From Comamonas sp. KCTC 72670 (GTDB lineage: Bacteria > Myxococcota > Myxococcia > Myxococcales > Myxococcaceae): a stretch of 64,000 nt of DNA. The stretch spans positions 62,001 through 126,000 of the forward strand of contig BNCN01000018.1 of the NCBI GenBank assembly GCA_014656495.1. Reading direction: 5' to 3'. The position numbers and the translations under genes are program-made. Within the stretch, counting starts at the first letter, position 1; every line of letters starts with the position of its first letter. Positions 24,818 to 35,485 of the stretch are shown here, one piece after another. The notes under the pieces are model-generated. The model saw only the letters and a list, made by a program, of their open reading frames with translations. It did not search any database and was not told where the DNA came from.

Positions 24818-26131
24818 CTACGGCTTCACGTAGCGGATGCGGTAGATGCGCCCGTTGCCGTCGTCGGTCAGCAGCAGGCTCCCATCCGGGTGCTCCAGCA
24901 GGCCCACCGGCCGCGCGAAGGTCTCCGGCTTCTTCGCGTCCACGAGGAAGCCCGTGAGGAAGTCCTCGAAGCCGCCCTCCGGCCGGCCCTGCGCGTTGAA
25001 GGGCACGAACACCACCTTGTAGCCGGTGCCCTCGGAGCGGTTCCAGCTCCCTCGGAAGGCCACGAAGGCGCCGTTCCGGTAGCGCTCCGGGAAGGCCGTC
25101 CCCTTGTAGAAGACCAGCCCCAGCGCCGCCGAGTGCGACGGGAAGAGCACGTCCGGGGTCACCGTCTTCGCCACCAGGTCCGGGCGTTCGCTCTTGCCGT
25201 CCTTCGTGCGGCGCGGGTCCACGTTCTTCGGGGACAGGTACGCGTAGGGCCAGCCATAGAAGGCGCCCTGCTGCACGCGGGTGAGGTAGTCCGGCACCAG
25301 GTCGTCGCCCAGGCCGTCGCGCTCGTTGATGGTGCTGTAGGGCTCGCCGGTGCGCGGGTGGAAGTCCAGCCCCACCGGGTTGCGCAGGCCGCTGGCGAAG
25401 ACCTCGCGGCCCTGGCCGTCCAGCCCCATCACCAGCACCGAGGCGCGCGGTGACGGCTCCACGTCCACGTTGCTCTCGCTGCCCACGGTGACGAAGAGGC
25501 GCTTGCCATCCGGCGCCACGCGCACGTTGCGCGTCCAGTGCTGGTTGTAGCCGAGCCCCGGCAGCTGCGTGAGCGCCTCGCCCTGGCCGGTGAGCTTCCC
25601 CTGTCCCTTCTGGTACGGGTAGCGCTTCACCGCGTTCGTGTTCGCCAGGAAGAAGTGGGTGTCGTTGAAGGCCATGCCGAAGGGCAGGTTCAGCCCGTTC
25701 GTCTCGGCGGCGAAGGGCTCGCGCGCTTCGGCGACGCCGTCCTGGTCCGCGTCGCGCAGGCGCTGGATGCGGTTGGCGCGGCTCTCCACCACCAGCACGT
25801 CGCCCTCGGGGGAGAGCGCCATCCAGCGTGGCTCTTTCAGGGCGTCCGCGTAGACGTTGACGGCGAAGCCTCGCGGCACGCGCAGCGTGGCGTTGGCGGG
25901 CGGGGGCACGACGGTGGGGCTCTTCGACGCGCTCCGTGTCGCATAGGGCTTGGGCAGCGCGTCCAGCTTCACCTGCTGACGCTGGGGTGTCAGGGGCTCG
26001 GTGCGCACGCGCGAGGCGGCGGGCGGCTCGCGAGGCGCGGCCTGCGCGGGCGCGGGGGCCTGCGCGAGCGCGGCACCGGGGAGCACGGCGGCGGTGAGGA
26101 GCAGGGCGGACAGTCGGGGACGGAGCGACAC
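24818..26131 (-). CDS. Secreted sorbosone/glucose dehydrogenase-like beta-propeller (GSDH family)
   Basis: The protein has a signal peptide (LSALLLTAAVLPGAALAQ) and a six-bladed propeller typical of PQQ-dependent sugar dehydrogenases. Motifs include PRGFAVNVYADAL, SPEGDVLVVESRANRI, QHWTRNVRVAPDGKRLFVTVG, GLRNPVGLDFHPRTG and AFVAFRGSWNRS. By family it would oxidise aldoses or sorbosone in the periplasm with PQQ. Many relatives have unknown substrates, so the activity is inferred. GTG 26131 is chosen because it opens directly at the signal peptide with AAAGGA upstream; the frame extends to 26305 without sense. It is divergent from the barrel gene downstream. Confidence 0.88.
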   Translation of the reverse strand: MSLRPRLSALLLTAAVLPGAALAQAPAPAQAAPREPPAASRVRTEPLTPQRQQVKLDALPKPYATRSASKSPTVVPPPANATLRVPRGFAVNVYADALKEPRWMALSPEGDVLVVESRANRIQRLRDADQDGVAEAREPFAAETNGLNLPFGMAFNDTHFFLANTNAVKRYPYQKGQGKLTGQGEALTQLPGLGYNQHWTRNVRVAPDGKRLFVTVGSESNVDVEPSPRASVLVMGLDGQGREVFASGLRNPVGLDFHPRTGEPYSTINERDGLGDDLVPDYLTRVQQGAFYGWPYAYLSPKNVDPRRTKDGKSERPDLVAKTVTPDVLFPSHSAALGLVFYKGTAFPERYRNGAFVAFRGSWNRSEGTGYKVVFVPFNAQGRPEGGFEDFLTGFLVDAKKPETFARPVGLLEHPDGSLLLTDDGNGRIYRIRYVKP

Positions 26132-26369
26132 GCGGGGGTCCTTTCGAGACGGGGCGGGGCCGCGCGAGTCATGGAGCGGCGGCGCCGGGCCCGCAACGGC
26201 GGGCTTCGGCAAGTGCATGGCCGTACACATCCGCGGGATCAGCGCGCGACTTCGACGCGACTGTTCACAACCATGACGAAATAAATGATGTGCCGCCGCG
26301 CCCATTGGCTAGAAGGGGCGCCGAGCGCCCGGAAATACGCGCCGGGCCTACGCAATGGAGGGACGTCGC

Positions 26370-26927
26370 ATGAAGGCAAACAACTGGAAGAATCTGGCCG
26401 CGGTGGCGGGTGTCATGGTGTCGCTCAGCGCCGGCGCGCAGGAGTCGTCGGGGAGCTTCGGTCAGCAGGGACAGTTCGTCATCAGCACGGACGCGTCCGC
26501 GAGCCTGGGTTACTCCACGCAGGGCAGCGGCGTGGGCTACATCTTCCTGGAGCCCGGCGCTGACTACTTCCTCAAGAAGAACCTGTCCGTGGGTAGCGGC
26601 CTCCAGGTCCGCGCCCTCTTCGGCAGCGGCGACACCGTGGCCGCGTTCGGCCTGAACGCGCGCATCGGTTACAACATCCCGCTGACGGACCGCGTGTCCG
26701 TGTGGCCCAAGGGCCAGGTGTCGCTCTACATCGGCGACAACATCCTGCCCTTCGCCAACCAGGCGCTGCCCGCCGACGTCACGGTCATCCTGGAGGGCTA
26801 CGCGCCCTTCCTCTTCCACGTGACGCCGCACTTCTTCGTGGGCGGTGGCCCGCGTCTGGCCTTCGGCCTGGGCGGTGACGTGGAGGTGAACTTCAGCGTC
26901 GCGTCCACCATCGGCGGCTACTTCTAG
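26370..26927 (+). CDS. Small outer-membrane beta-barrel protein
   Basis: The 185-residue product has a signal peptide cleaved near SLSAGA-Q and then alternating hydrophobic strands with Gly/Ser/Asp turns, ending in Phe (STIGGYF). A terminal aromatic residue is the usual sorting signal for outer-membrane barrels. Its length suggests an 8-stranded barrel of the OmpX/OmpW class. No catalytic residues are evident. ATG 26370, preceded by GGAGGGAC, is preferred to ATG 26355. Codon use is strongly optimised, suggesting good expression. Confidence 0.82.
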   Translation: MKANNWKNLAAVAGVMVSLSAGAQESSGSFGQQGQFVISTDASASLGYSTQGSGVGYIFLEPGADYFLKKNLSVGSGLQVRALFGSGDTVAAFGLNARIGYNIPLTDRVSVWPKGQVSLYIGDNILPFANQALPADVTVILEGYAPFLFHVTPHFFVGGGPRLAFGLGGDVEVNFSVASTIGGYF

Positions 26928-26949
26928 TCTCCGCGCGGATGTGCTGCTT

Positions 26950-26998
26950 CCGGACCCCGGGCGGGGTGGGCGCGTGCCCACCGCGTGCCGGGGTCTGG
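26950..26998. terminator. Nested-hairpin bidirectional terminator
   Basis: An outer stem pairs 26950-26960 with 26988-26998 (11 bp, one G-U). It encloses a second stem (GGTGGGC, loop GCGT, GCCCACC). It lies between two convergent genes and is followed on the plus strand by CGTTTC. This is good structural evidence for a shared terminator. Confidence 0.72.
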
Positions 26999-27013
26999 CG
27001 TTTCAGGGCCGCG

Positions 27014-28807
<1,794 letters not shown>

Positions 28808-29161
28808 GCCGCAAAGCTAGGGACGCCACGACCGCGTCAGGCGGAGGCCACGGGCGCACGCCGGGCCTCCTCGCGGGCCGCTGGGCCTCCAGGGGCCGGG
28901 CCGTCCGGCGCCTGGGAGATGAATCATCACCCCGCCTGAGACACCGCGGCCTGAGCAGTCAATGGCGGGCCGTCCGCGAGCCGCGTGATGCCAGGCGCCG
29001 CCACCATGAAAGCCCTTGCGCGGCGGACATTCACGGTTGGTTTTCCGGGGGCCCGCGAGGGTGCCGCGCGCGGGCGCGGTCTGGTGTTTCAGCCGCGTGT
29101 TTCACGTGCGGGGCGGGGTCGGCCCGGCCCGCCTGACCCGGGCGGCCCCGCATACCGGCGC
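28808..29161. other. 354-bp intergenic region
   Basis: This is the 5' region of the GH15 gene and the 3' end of the proline dehydrogenase gene. It is extremely GC-rich with several short overlapping inverted repeats around 29100-29155. Nothing in it looks like a gene. Confidence 0.45.
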
Positions 29162-30100
29162 CTACCCACGTACCAGGTTGCGCAGCAGGAAGCCCAGATT
29201 GGCGGGGCGCTCGGCCAGGCGGCGCATGAAGTACGGGTACCAGTGCCGTCCGTAGGGCACGTAGATGCGCACCGGGTGACCCTCCCTCACGAGTCGTTCC
29301 TGCAAGTCGCGCCGGATGCCGTAGAGCATCTGGAACTCGAAGGCGCCGCGCGGCAGACCCCGGCGCGTGGCGTGGTCCAGTGTGGCTTCAATCATCCGCT
29401 CATCGTGCGTGGCGATGCCGTGATACACGCCGCTGTCGAGCAGCACGCGCATGCAGCGGATGAAGTTGGCGTCCACGTCGCGCTTGTCTGGAAAGGCCAC
29501 GTCGGGCTTCTCCAGGTAGGCGCCCTTGCACAGACGGATGCGGATGCGCTGGGCGCACAAGTCCCGCGCGTCCTGCTCCGTGCGCCGCAGGGCGCTTTGC
29601 AACACGGCGCCCACGTGCGGCTCGCCGAACTCGGCGCGGAGCTGGCGGACGATGTCCAACGTCACCTGCGTCACCGAGCTGTCCTCCATGTCGATGCGCA
29701 CGAAGGAGTCCCGGGCCGCCGCGTCGGCCACCACCGCGCGGGCGTTCTCCAGCGCCAGGGGCGCGTCGAAGAGCAGCCCGCACTGGGTGAGCTTCAGCGA
29801 CACGTTGGCCCGCACGTCCACCGCGTCGATGCGGTTGAGCAGCCGTTGGTACTCGCGCACCTCCGCGCGCGCCTCCTCGGGCGTCTGGACCGCCTCGTTG
29901 AGGTGGTCGAATGACGCCATGAAGCCCTTCGCGCCCAGCGCCTTCACCGCGTCCAGCGCCTCCTCCAGCGACTCGCCCGCGATGAAGCGCGAGGCCAGTT
30001 TCCGGAAGGGCCCCAGCCGGGTGGCGAGGTCCTTGAGGGCGGGCTTGCGGGCCAGGAAGAGCAGCGCGGCGCGGGACAGGTGGGTGGTGTCGGCGGTCAT
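29162..30100 (-). CDS. Monofunctional proline dehydrogenase
   Basis: The 312-residue FAD enzyme oxidises proline to pyrroline-5-carboxylate and passes electrons to the quinone pool. Signatures of the TIM-barrel PRODH family are present: NVSLKLTQ, RIDMEDSSVT, RIRLCKGAYLEKP, and the C-terminal PYGRHWYPYFMRRLAERPAN with the RRxxERP motif that binds proline. The size fits the short bacterial type, not bifunctional PutA. The ATG at 30100 follows a CACCCGCC stretch with no strong site. It follows the alpha/beta hydrolase gene by 20 bp on the same strand, so the two may be co-transcribed. Confidence 0.93.
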   Translation of the reverse strand: MTADTTHLSRAALLFLARKPALKDLATRLGPFRKLASRFIAGESLEEALDAVKALGAKGFMASFDHLNEAVQTPEEARAEVREYQRLLNRIDAVDVRANVSLKLTQCGLLFDAPLALENARAVVADAAARDSFVRIDMEDSSVTQVTLDIVRQLRAEFGEPHVGAVLQSALRRTEQDARDLCAQRIRIRLCKGAYLEKPDVAFPDKRDVDANFIRCMRVLLDSGVYHGIATHDERMIEATLDHATRRGLPRGAFEFQMLYGIRRDLQERLVREGHPVRIYVPYGRHWYPYFMRRLAERPANLGFLLRNLVRG

Positions 30101-30120
30101 GGCGGGTGGGCGGTGTCCAT

Positions 30121-30999
30121 TCAGTCCAGGTGCTGCCGGAGGAAATCCCCGGCGAGCGCGTTGAAGGCGTCGGGGTGGCTCATGTAGGGCAGGTGGCTGG
30201 CGCTCGGGATGAGCGCCAGGCGCGCGCCGGGGATGTGCTCGGCGACGTCGCGGGCGGCCCGGGGAGGCACCAGCAAATCCCTGCCGCCCTGGATGACGAG
30301 CGTGGGCACCTGGAGCGCGTGGAGTCGGGACAGGTAATCCGCGGCCAGCACGTCCCGCAGCCGGCGCAGCAGCTCCACCGGGGACAGGCGCCGCGCCTCG
30401 CGCACGATCTCCGCCCGGCCCGCCGCGGGCAGGCTCAGGCCGCCCAGCACCCGCGCCACGGTGGGGGCCAGCAGGTAGGCCAGGGGGCGGGGGGAGCGCA
30501 CCAGCGTGGACAGCGTCAGCGCCAGCCGGCGGATGCGGTGCACGCTGGCCACCGGGGACACCAGCACCAGCGCCTTCACCCGCTCCGGGTGCGCCAGGGC
30601 ATAGGCGATGGACAGCAGGCTCCCATAGGAGGAGCCCAGCAGGGCGAAGCGCCCCGGCAGCAGCGACTCCGCGTGGTCCAGCAGCGCCAGGTTCCACGCC
30701 AGGGGCGTATGCGTGGCGGGGGTGCGCAGCGGCGGCGTCCACAACAGCAGCCTCAGGGCGTCCGCCAAGGGCTCCATGGGCGCGAACGAACGACCACTCG
30801 CGCCCAGCCCCGGAAGGCACACCACGGTGCGGGATGCGTCCGTGTTGCCTTCCGGAAAGGTGAACAGGCGTACCGGTGTGCCTCGCACCGCGCGCTGTTC
30901 GCAGTGCAGGTGGGCGTAGCCCTGCTGGATGTCTTCCACGTCTGGGACGAGCGGCGGGCTGGCGGCGCTCCCCGGGTGCGGTGAAAGGGCTTCAAGCAT
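30121..30999 (-). CDS. Alpha/beta-fold hydrolase
   Basis: The 292-residue protein has an alpha/beta hydrolase core: oxyanion loop LPGLGASGRSF, nucleophile elbow GSSYGS (Ser), acid Asp in IQGGRDLLVPP and catalytic His in SASHLPYMSHP. The catalytic triad is therefore complete. Substrate is unknown; esterase or lipase-type activity is plausible given the acyltransferase gene that overlaps its start by 8 bp. It lies between the acyltransferase and proline dehydrogenase genes on the same strand and is probably in one operon with them. Confidence 0.88.
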   Translation of the reverse strand: MLEALSPHPGSAASPPLVPDVEDIQQGYAHLHCEQRAVRGTPVRLFTFPEGNTDASRTVVCLPGLGASGRSFAPMEPLADALRLLLWTPPLRTPATHTPLAWNLALLDHAESLLPGRFALLGSSYGSLLSIAYALAHPERVKALVLVSPVASVHRIRRLALTLSTLVRSPRPLAYLLAPTVARVLGGLSLPAAGRAEIVREARRLSPVELLRRLRDVLAADYLSRLHALQVPTLVIQGGRDLLVPPRAARDVAEHIPGARLALIPSASHLPYMSHPDAFNALAGDFLRQHLD

Positions 31000-31714
31000 G
31001 CGCGGACCTCATGAGCAGCCGCCGCACGCTGGCGGCCACGGTGTCCCGGAAGGCCTGGAGGCGGGATTCGCTGGCGTGCGGCGGCGGCGGCGCATGGGGC
31101 GCGCCCACCGCGAAGGTGAGGCGCACCGGCCAGGGCAGCGGGCCCATGCCCACCACCAGCGGCATCCGGTATTTGTCATCCGCCGTCAGGCGCACACACA
31201 GGCGCTCCTCGCCGGGGGGCCACCGGAAGGTGTCATCCACGCCCAGTCCGGCGAAGGGCACCACCGGCACGCCCGTGTGGGCCGCGAGCCGTGCGAAGCC
31301 CAACGCCCGCTCCCAGCGCAGCCGGTAGCGGCCCTGGCTGCGTTTGAAGGTCTCCCGGGCGCCTCCGGGATAACAGACGACCAGCGCGCCGCCCTGGAGC
31401 GCCGTGAGCGCGTTCTCCCGCGTCCCCTCCACGCCGCCCAGCCAGGGCAACACCGTGCGGATCAACGGGATGCGGAAAAAGCCTCGCTCCGCCAGGCCCA
31501 AGGGATAGCGGCCGGTGCTCTGGTGGATCAGATGAAAGAAGGCAGGCGTCTCGTAACCCCAGACGCCATGGTTGCCCACGAGCAGCACCGGCCCCTGCGA
31601 TGGCAGGTGCTCGGTGCCCAGCAGCCGAGCCCGGTGGTACAGGGCGGAGAGCGCGGCGCCCTGTTCGGCGAGGCGGAATACGGCTCGGCGCAGGCCGGCG
31701 AGCGGGGCTTCCAT
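30992..31714 (-). CDS. Lysophospholipid acyltransferase family protein
   Basis: The 240-residue protein has the acyltransferase HX4(D/E) motif in VGNHGVWGYE, followed by the GGVEGTREN and YPGGARETFKRSQGRY motifs. These resemble the bacterial relatives of diacylglycerol and monoacylglycerol acyltransferases. A hydrophobic stretch (VPVVPFAGLG) follows. It likely transfers acyl chains to a lipid acceptor at the membrane, either in phospholipid or neutral-lipid synthesis. The 8-bp overlap with the hydrolase downstream suggests a joint role in lipid turnover. Myxobacteria make lipid bodies during development, so a triacylglycerol role is possible but unproven. Confidence 0.87.
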   Translation of the reverse strand: MEAPLAGLRRAVFRLAEQGAALSALYHRARLLGTEHLPSQGPVLLVGNHGVWGYETPAFFHLIHQSTGRYPLGLAERGFFRIPLIRTVLPWLGGVEGTRENALTALQGGALVVCYPGGARETFKRSQGRYRLRWERALGFARLAAHTGVPVVPFAGLGVDDTFRWPPGEERLCVRLTADDKYRMPLVVGMGPLPWPVRLTFAVGAPHAPPPPHASESRLQAFRDTVAASVRRLLMRSAHA

Positions 31715-31877
31715 GGTGGAAAAACCTGGGGATGCGCGCCTGTCTTGGCAGTTTTTACCTGTCTCCCGCCTGGCGAGCGGTCAGGCACACAGGGGCGTGA
31801 CGCCGCGCGCACGCACAGCGCAGGAGTTTGATTAATGCCCCCCTGCAGGCATACTCCGGTTGTCTGCTCCCCGAGGC

Positions 31878-32387
31878 ATGCCGAACGTTGGGTGTATGGG
31901 CAGCCCGTTCGACAGCCTCATCCGCCAGCACCGGGCGCTGGAGGCGCGTCTCGAGCGCCTGGCCTCGGGCGAGGCACCGGAGGCGTCGCGGGACGCCGCC
32001 GAGCTGTTGGCATTGCTGCGACGCCATTCACGTCTGGAGGAGCGCTGCCTCTCCCCGTTGCTGGCGCGGGTGGCCGGCCGGGAGCGTTGCCGTGAGCAGC
32101 TGGAAGCGCATCTCACCCTGCGAGAATTGATGGATGAGCTGGAAGTGCTGCCACCGGGCCGACCCGAGTGGCAGGCCCGTCTGTTGACACTGGAAGACCG
32201 GGTGGTGGCGCATTTCCAAGAAGTGGAGAATGCGCTGCTGCCCCAGCTCATGACTGCCCTGGATTCCCTGGCGTTGGATGACCTGCGGCGTGATTTATCG
32301 GCCACGCGGATGGAACTGTTCGCGCGGCCTCAGGTGTCCCATGGGGCGCCAGCCCCTCTCCAGGATTCACGCTTCTGGGACGGTTAG
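31878..32387 (+). CDS. Hemerythrin/HHE-like domain protein
   Basis: The 169-residue, almost wholly helical protein has spaced His and Glu residues in the pattern of an HHE four-helix bundle. They occur in IRQHRALE, LRRHSRLEERCL, EAHLTLRELMDEL and VVAHFQEVENALLP. Such bundles bind a diiron centre and sense or store O2 or NO. Ligand spacing is less regular than in the best examples, so metal binding is likely but not certain. The start could be ATG 31878 or ATG 31896. It stands alone, divergent from the acyltransferase. Confidence 0.72.
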   Translation: MPNVGCMGSPFDSLIRQHRALEARLERLASGEAPEASRDAAELLALLRRHSRLEERCLSPLLARVAGRERCREQLEAHLTLRELMDELEVLPPGRPEWQARLLTLEDRVVAHFQEVENALLPQLMTALDSLALDDLRRDLSATRMELFARPQVSHGAPAPLQDSRFWDG

Positions 32388-32588
32388 CGCCCCGAAAGGG
32401 GGGCCTGGAGACAGGTGAGACCTGCGACAACGGGGTGAAGGGTCCGTTGCTCAGTCACAACTTTTATCTCTTCCTTTAGACAAAAGCTTTTTTGGCGGGT
32501 ATGGGTATGGGCAGCATCACAAGCATCGAGCATCAGCCCCCCCTAGTACTGCATTACCCTTGTCGTTCCCCAGGTGAGGATTCAACGA

Positions 32589-33128
32589 ATGTCCGTGGAT
32601 AAAGCGTTTCGCGACATGATCCGCAATGAGATCGAAGTCCAGCTCAAGCCGCTGCGTGACGTGGTCGCGCGGCTGGAGGAGGGCACGGCGGATCTGGACG
32701 CGCTCCGCAACGTGGCCGAGCGCCTGGCGCCCCTGGCCGAGGTCGTGGGGCCCCTGTTCGGCGCGCAGATTCCGGCGGCGGCGAAGGCCGGCCGGCGTGG
32801 CCCGGGTCGCCCGGCGACCGCGGCTCGCAGCACCGTGACGGCGGCCCCCGCGGCGGCCGGTGGCAAGCGCCGGGGTCGCAAGCCCGCGGCGGCTGGCGCT
32901 GACGGCGCCCGCGCCTGCGCCATCATCGGCTGCGGCAAGCCCAGCCGCACCAAGGGCTACTGCGCGGCCCACTACCAGAAGCTCCGCATGCTGGAGAAGA
33001 CCAACCGCCGCCCGAGCGACTGGAAGGACTACGCGGACCCGGACTCCGTGGACGACATCAAGCTGCCGCGCGGACGCGCCGCGTCGAAGGCGCTGGCGGC
33101 TGCCGCTCAGGCTGGGCACGCAGGCTAG
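32589..33128 (+). CDS. Zinc-knuckle and AT-hook-like putative DNA-binding protein
   Basis: The 179-residue protein has an N-terminal helical region (residues about 1-60) that may dimerise. A basic Ala/Pro linker follows with two AT-hook-like cores (RRGPGRPA and KRRGRKPA). Next comes a CX4CX8CX2H knuckle (CAIIGCGK, then GYCAAHYQK), a type I associate with zinc fingers at the ends of HNH nucleases and small regulators. The C-terminus is basic and Ala-rich. No enzymatic core is seen. It is best read as a nucleoid-associated or regulatory protein. The 200-bp upstream region is AT-rich (32455-32500), unlike the surroundings, and probably holds its promoter. Confidence 0.75.
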   Translation: MSVDKAFRDMIRNEIEVQLKPLRDVVARLEEGTADLDALRNVAERLAPLAEVVGPLFGAQIPAAAKAGRRGPGRPATAARSTVTAAPAAAGGKRRGRKPAAAGADGARACAIIGCGKPSRTKGYCAAHYQKLRMLEKTNRRPSDWKDYADPDSVDDIKLPRGRAASKALAAAAQAGHAG

Positions 33129-33269
33129 CCAGCGGCACGCTGCCCCGGCCCGGGCAGAGAGTGACCGCGCCCCCGTTGTTCCGCTCTGTTGCTCAGAGAG
33201 GATTCGGGGTCCGCCCATGCGGGAGAGACTTGCCCGTGGGGGCTTGCACGAGCATGAATGCCCGGGCCC

Positions 33270-34139
33270 ATGAACACACGCGATTTGGAGCCTGGAATCA
33301 TCACCGACCTGGCCGGACGGACCACGTACGGTGATTATCTGCAGCTCGACCGGCTCTTGTCGGCCCAGGTGACGCGCTCACAGCCGCCTCACCACGACGA
33401 GTTGTTGTTCATCATCCAGCATCAGACGAGCGAGCTGTGGATGAAGTTGCTCATCCACGAACTGGGCGCCTGCATCCGTTACGTGCAGGCCGACCGGCTG
33501 GAGCCGTCGTTCAAGATTTTCGCCCGCGTGGCGCACATCCAGCGGATGCTCTTCGAGCAATGGAGCGTCTTGGAGACGCTCACGCCGAACGAGTACCTGG
33601 AGTTCCGCGACACGCTGGGCAGCTCCTCGGGGTTCCAGAGCTTCCAGTACCGTGCGCTGGAGTTCCTGCTGGGCAACAAGGACGCGCAGGCGTTGATGCC
33701 CTTCCGCCACGTCCCCGCCCTCCACGGCGAGCTGGAGCGGCTGTTCGAATCCCCCAGCCTGTATGACGAGTTCCTGCGCCACCTGTCGCGCATGGGACAC
33801 CCGGTGCCGCAGAGCCACGTGCAGCGCGACTGGCGCAAGCCTTACGAGAAGAGTCCGGAAGTGGTGCAGGTGTTCCGCCGCATCTACGAGGACACCGAGG
33901 CGCACTGGGACGCGTACGAGATGTGCGAGAAGCTGGTGGACACCGAGGAGCGTTTCCAGCTCTGGCGTTACCGCCACATGATGACGGTGATGCGCATCAT
34001 CGGCTTCAAGCAGGGCACGGGCGGCTCGTCCGGCGTGGGCTTCCTGCGCAAGGCGTTGGACCTGCGATTCTTCCCGGAGCTGTGGGATGTGCGCACGGAG
34101 CTGTCACCGCCGCCGCCTTCCCGGCACCGCGGGCCCTGA
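33270..34139 (+). CDS. kynA: Tryptophan 2,3-dioxygenase
   Basis: This heme enzyme opens the tryptophan ring to N-formylkynurenine. Family signatures are all present: TTYGDYLQLDRLL, HHDELLFIIQHQTSELWMK with the substrate-binding residues, EFRDTLGSSSGFQS, the heme-ligand His in RYRHMMTVMRIIGFKQGTGGSSG, and FPELWDVRT. Length is normal at about 289 residues. ATG 33270 is preferred; ATG 33258 would add four residues and no clear ribosome site separates them. No other kynurenine-pathway gene lies beside it. Confidence 0.96.
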   Translation: MNTRDLEPGIITDLAGRTTYGDYLQLDRLLSAQVTRSQPPHHDELLFIIQHQTSELWMKLLIHELGACIRYVQADRLEPSFKIFARVAHIQRMLFEQWSVLETLTPNEYLEFRDTLGSSSGFQSFQYRALEFLLGNKDAQALMPFRHVPALHGELERLFESPSLYDEFLRHLSRMGHPVPQSHVQRDWRKPYEKSPEVVQVFRRIYEDTEAHWDAYEMCEKLVDTEERFQLWRYRHMMTVMRIIGFKQGTGGSSGVGFLRKALDLRFFPELWDVRTELSPPPPSRHRGP

Positions 34140-34244
34140 GCCGTCCACTGGGCGGCACGTCCGCGCGGGCCGAGTGACGACTGTCGCGCATGCCAGGGAG
34201 GACGGGCGGTGTTTGTCATGGTCGCGGGTTAGCCTTCCCGCACC

Positions 34245-35366
34245 ATGGACGCTGCCGCTCCGGTGCTCTTCGACAAGGCGTACGTCCTCTGCTACCGCAC
34301 CTTCGACATCGCGGAGGAGGTGGACCTGGAGCGCGCGCGCCGCGTGCTCACGGAGGACTCCCGCCGGCTCAAGCTTTCACGGGAGAACAGTCAGTACCTC
34401 CAGCTCCCCAACCCGCCCCTGGCGTATGAGCTGGGCCGCCGGCCTCTGGCATTGCGTGACGGTCCTGTCACCGTGGATGCCACCGCGCGGCTGTTCGACC
34501 ATGGCGCCGCGTCCATCATCCTCCGCGTGCCTGTCGTCCCGGGGACATCGTTGGATGACCTCACGCGGATGGCGGACGAGCTCTACGACAGCCAGGCGCT
34601 GGAGGACCTGGCCCTGGAGCTGGTGGAGGGCGTGCGCCGCACCATCGCCCCCGCCGTGCAGGCGCCGCATCTGTGGGAGCAGAACGAGAGCTACACCGTC
34701 ATCTTCGCGGAGGAGATTCGGGGGCACCCCACCGCGGACGAATTGCTGAAGCAGGCGGACCTGGCGCGGCTGCTGCTGGGGGAGAGCGGCGCCGTGCCGC
34801 TGTCGCCGCGTGAGAGTGAATCCGTGCTCCAGTCGCGCTTCAGCTACACCATCCATGACCTGGTCGTCATCGACTGGAACAGCGCCTTCGTCTACGAGCC
34901 CTCCGGCTCGCGAGACATCCCCGACCTGTTGGAGATCGCCAACGCGCAACTGTTGGAGTTCCGTTACTACGACGAGCGGCTGGACGCGCACATCACCCGC
35001 ATCCACGAGAAGGTGCAGGCCGCGCGGCACGGCTGGGCCACGCTGTTCCGCAGCCCCTATCGCTCGCTGACGCGACAGACGCTCTCCACGCTGGTGGACC
35101 TCAACGAGTTCATCGAGCGCGTGGACAACAGCCTCAAAATCATCGGCGACTTCTACCTGGCCAAGGTCTACGAGAGCGCCGTGCGCCGCATGCGCATCCC
35201 CGCATGGCAGGGCTCCGTCACCCGCAAGCATCAGTTGCTGGCCCAAACGTATGGCCTGCTCAAGGGGGACGTGGACATCGACCGCTCCCACACGCTGGAG
35301 GCCGTCATCGTCCTGCTCATCGTCCTCGAAATCTTCTTCGCCTTCTTCCGCGTCTTCGAGCACTGA
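34245..35366 (+). CDS. RMD1/DUF155 family membrane protein
   Basis: The 373-residue protein belongs to the DUF155/RMD1 family. Relatives in eukaryotes are mitochondrial proteins such as RMND1 linked to translation; bacterial roles are unclear. The body is soluble with helical segments (LLEIANAQLLEFRYYDERLD), and the C-terminus has one membrane helix (LEAVIVLLIVLEIFFAFF), the usual family layout. It would be tail-anchored in the inner membrane. It stands alone about 120 bp before the GAF kinase gene. Confidence 0.85.
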   Translation: MDAAAPVLFDKAYVLCYRTFDIAEEVDLERARRVLTEDSRRLKLSRENSQYLQLPNPPLAYELGRRPLALRDGPVTVDATARLFDHGAASIILRVPVVPGTSLDDLTRMADELYDSQALEDLALELVEGVRRTIAPAVQAPHLWEQNESYTVIFAEEIRGHPTADELLKQADLARLLLGESGAVPLSPRESESVLQSRFSYTIHDLVVIDWNSAFVYEPSGSRDIPDLLEIANAQLLEFRYYDERLDAHITRIHEKVQAARHGWATLFRSPYRSLTRQTLSTLVDLNEFIERVDNSLKIIGDFYLAKVYESAVRRMRIPAWQGSVTRKHQLLAQTYGLLKGDVDIDRSHTLEAVIVLLIVLEIFFAFFRVFEH

Positions 35367-35485
35367 CGCCCCCCGGGAACCCCGTACCTCGGAACGGTTT
35401 CTGCCCGGTTTCCACGCTTCACGGGACATGGGAGAATGGGGGTTCGAGGCAGGAGGCCGTGAGTCCTTGCCGGGGGGAGTGGGGC

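Noticed and set aside
29162..30820. 552-residue fusion of proline dehydrogenase with an upstream domain
   Set aside because: The extra N-terminal part is a wrong-frame reading of the alpha/beta hydrolase gene; ATG 30100 gives a normal enzyme.
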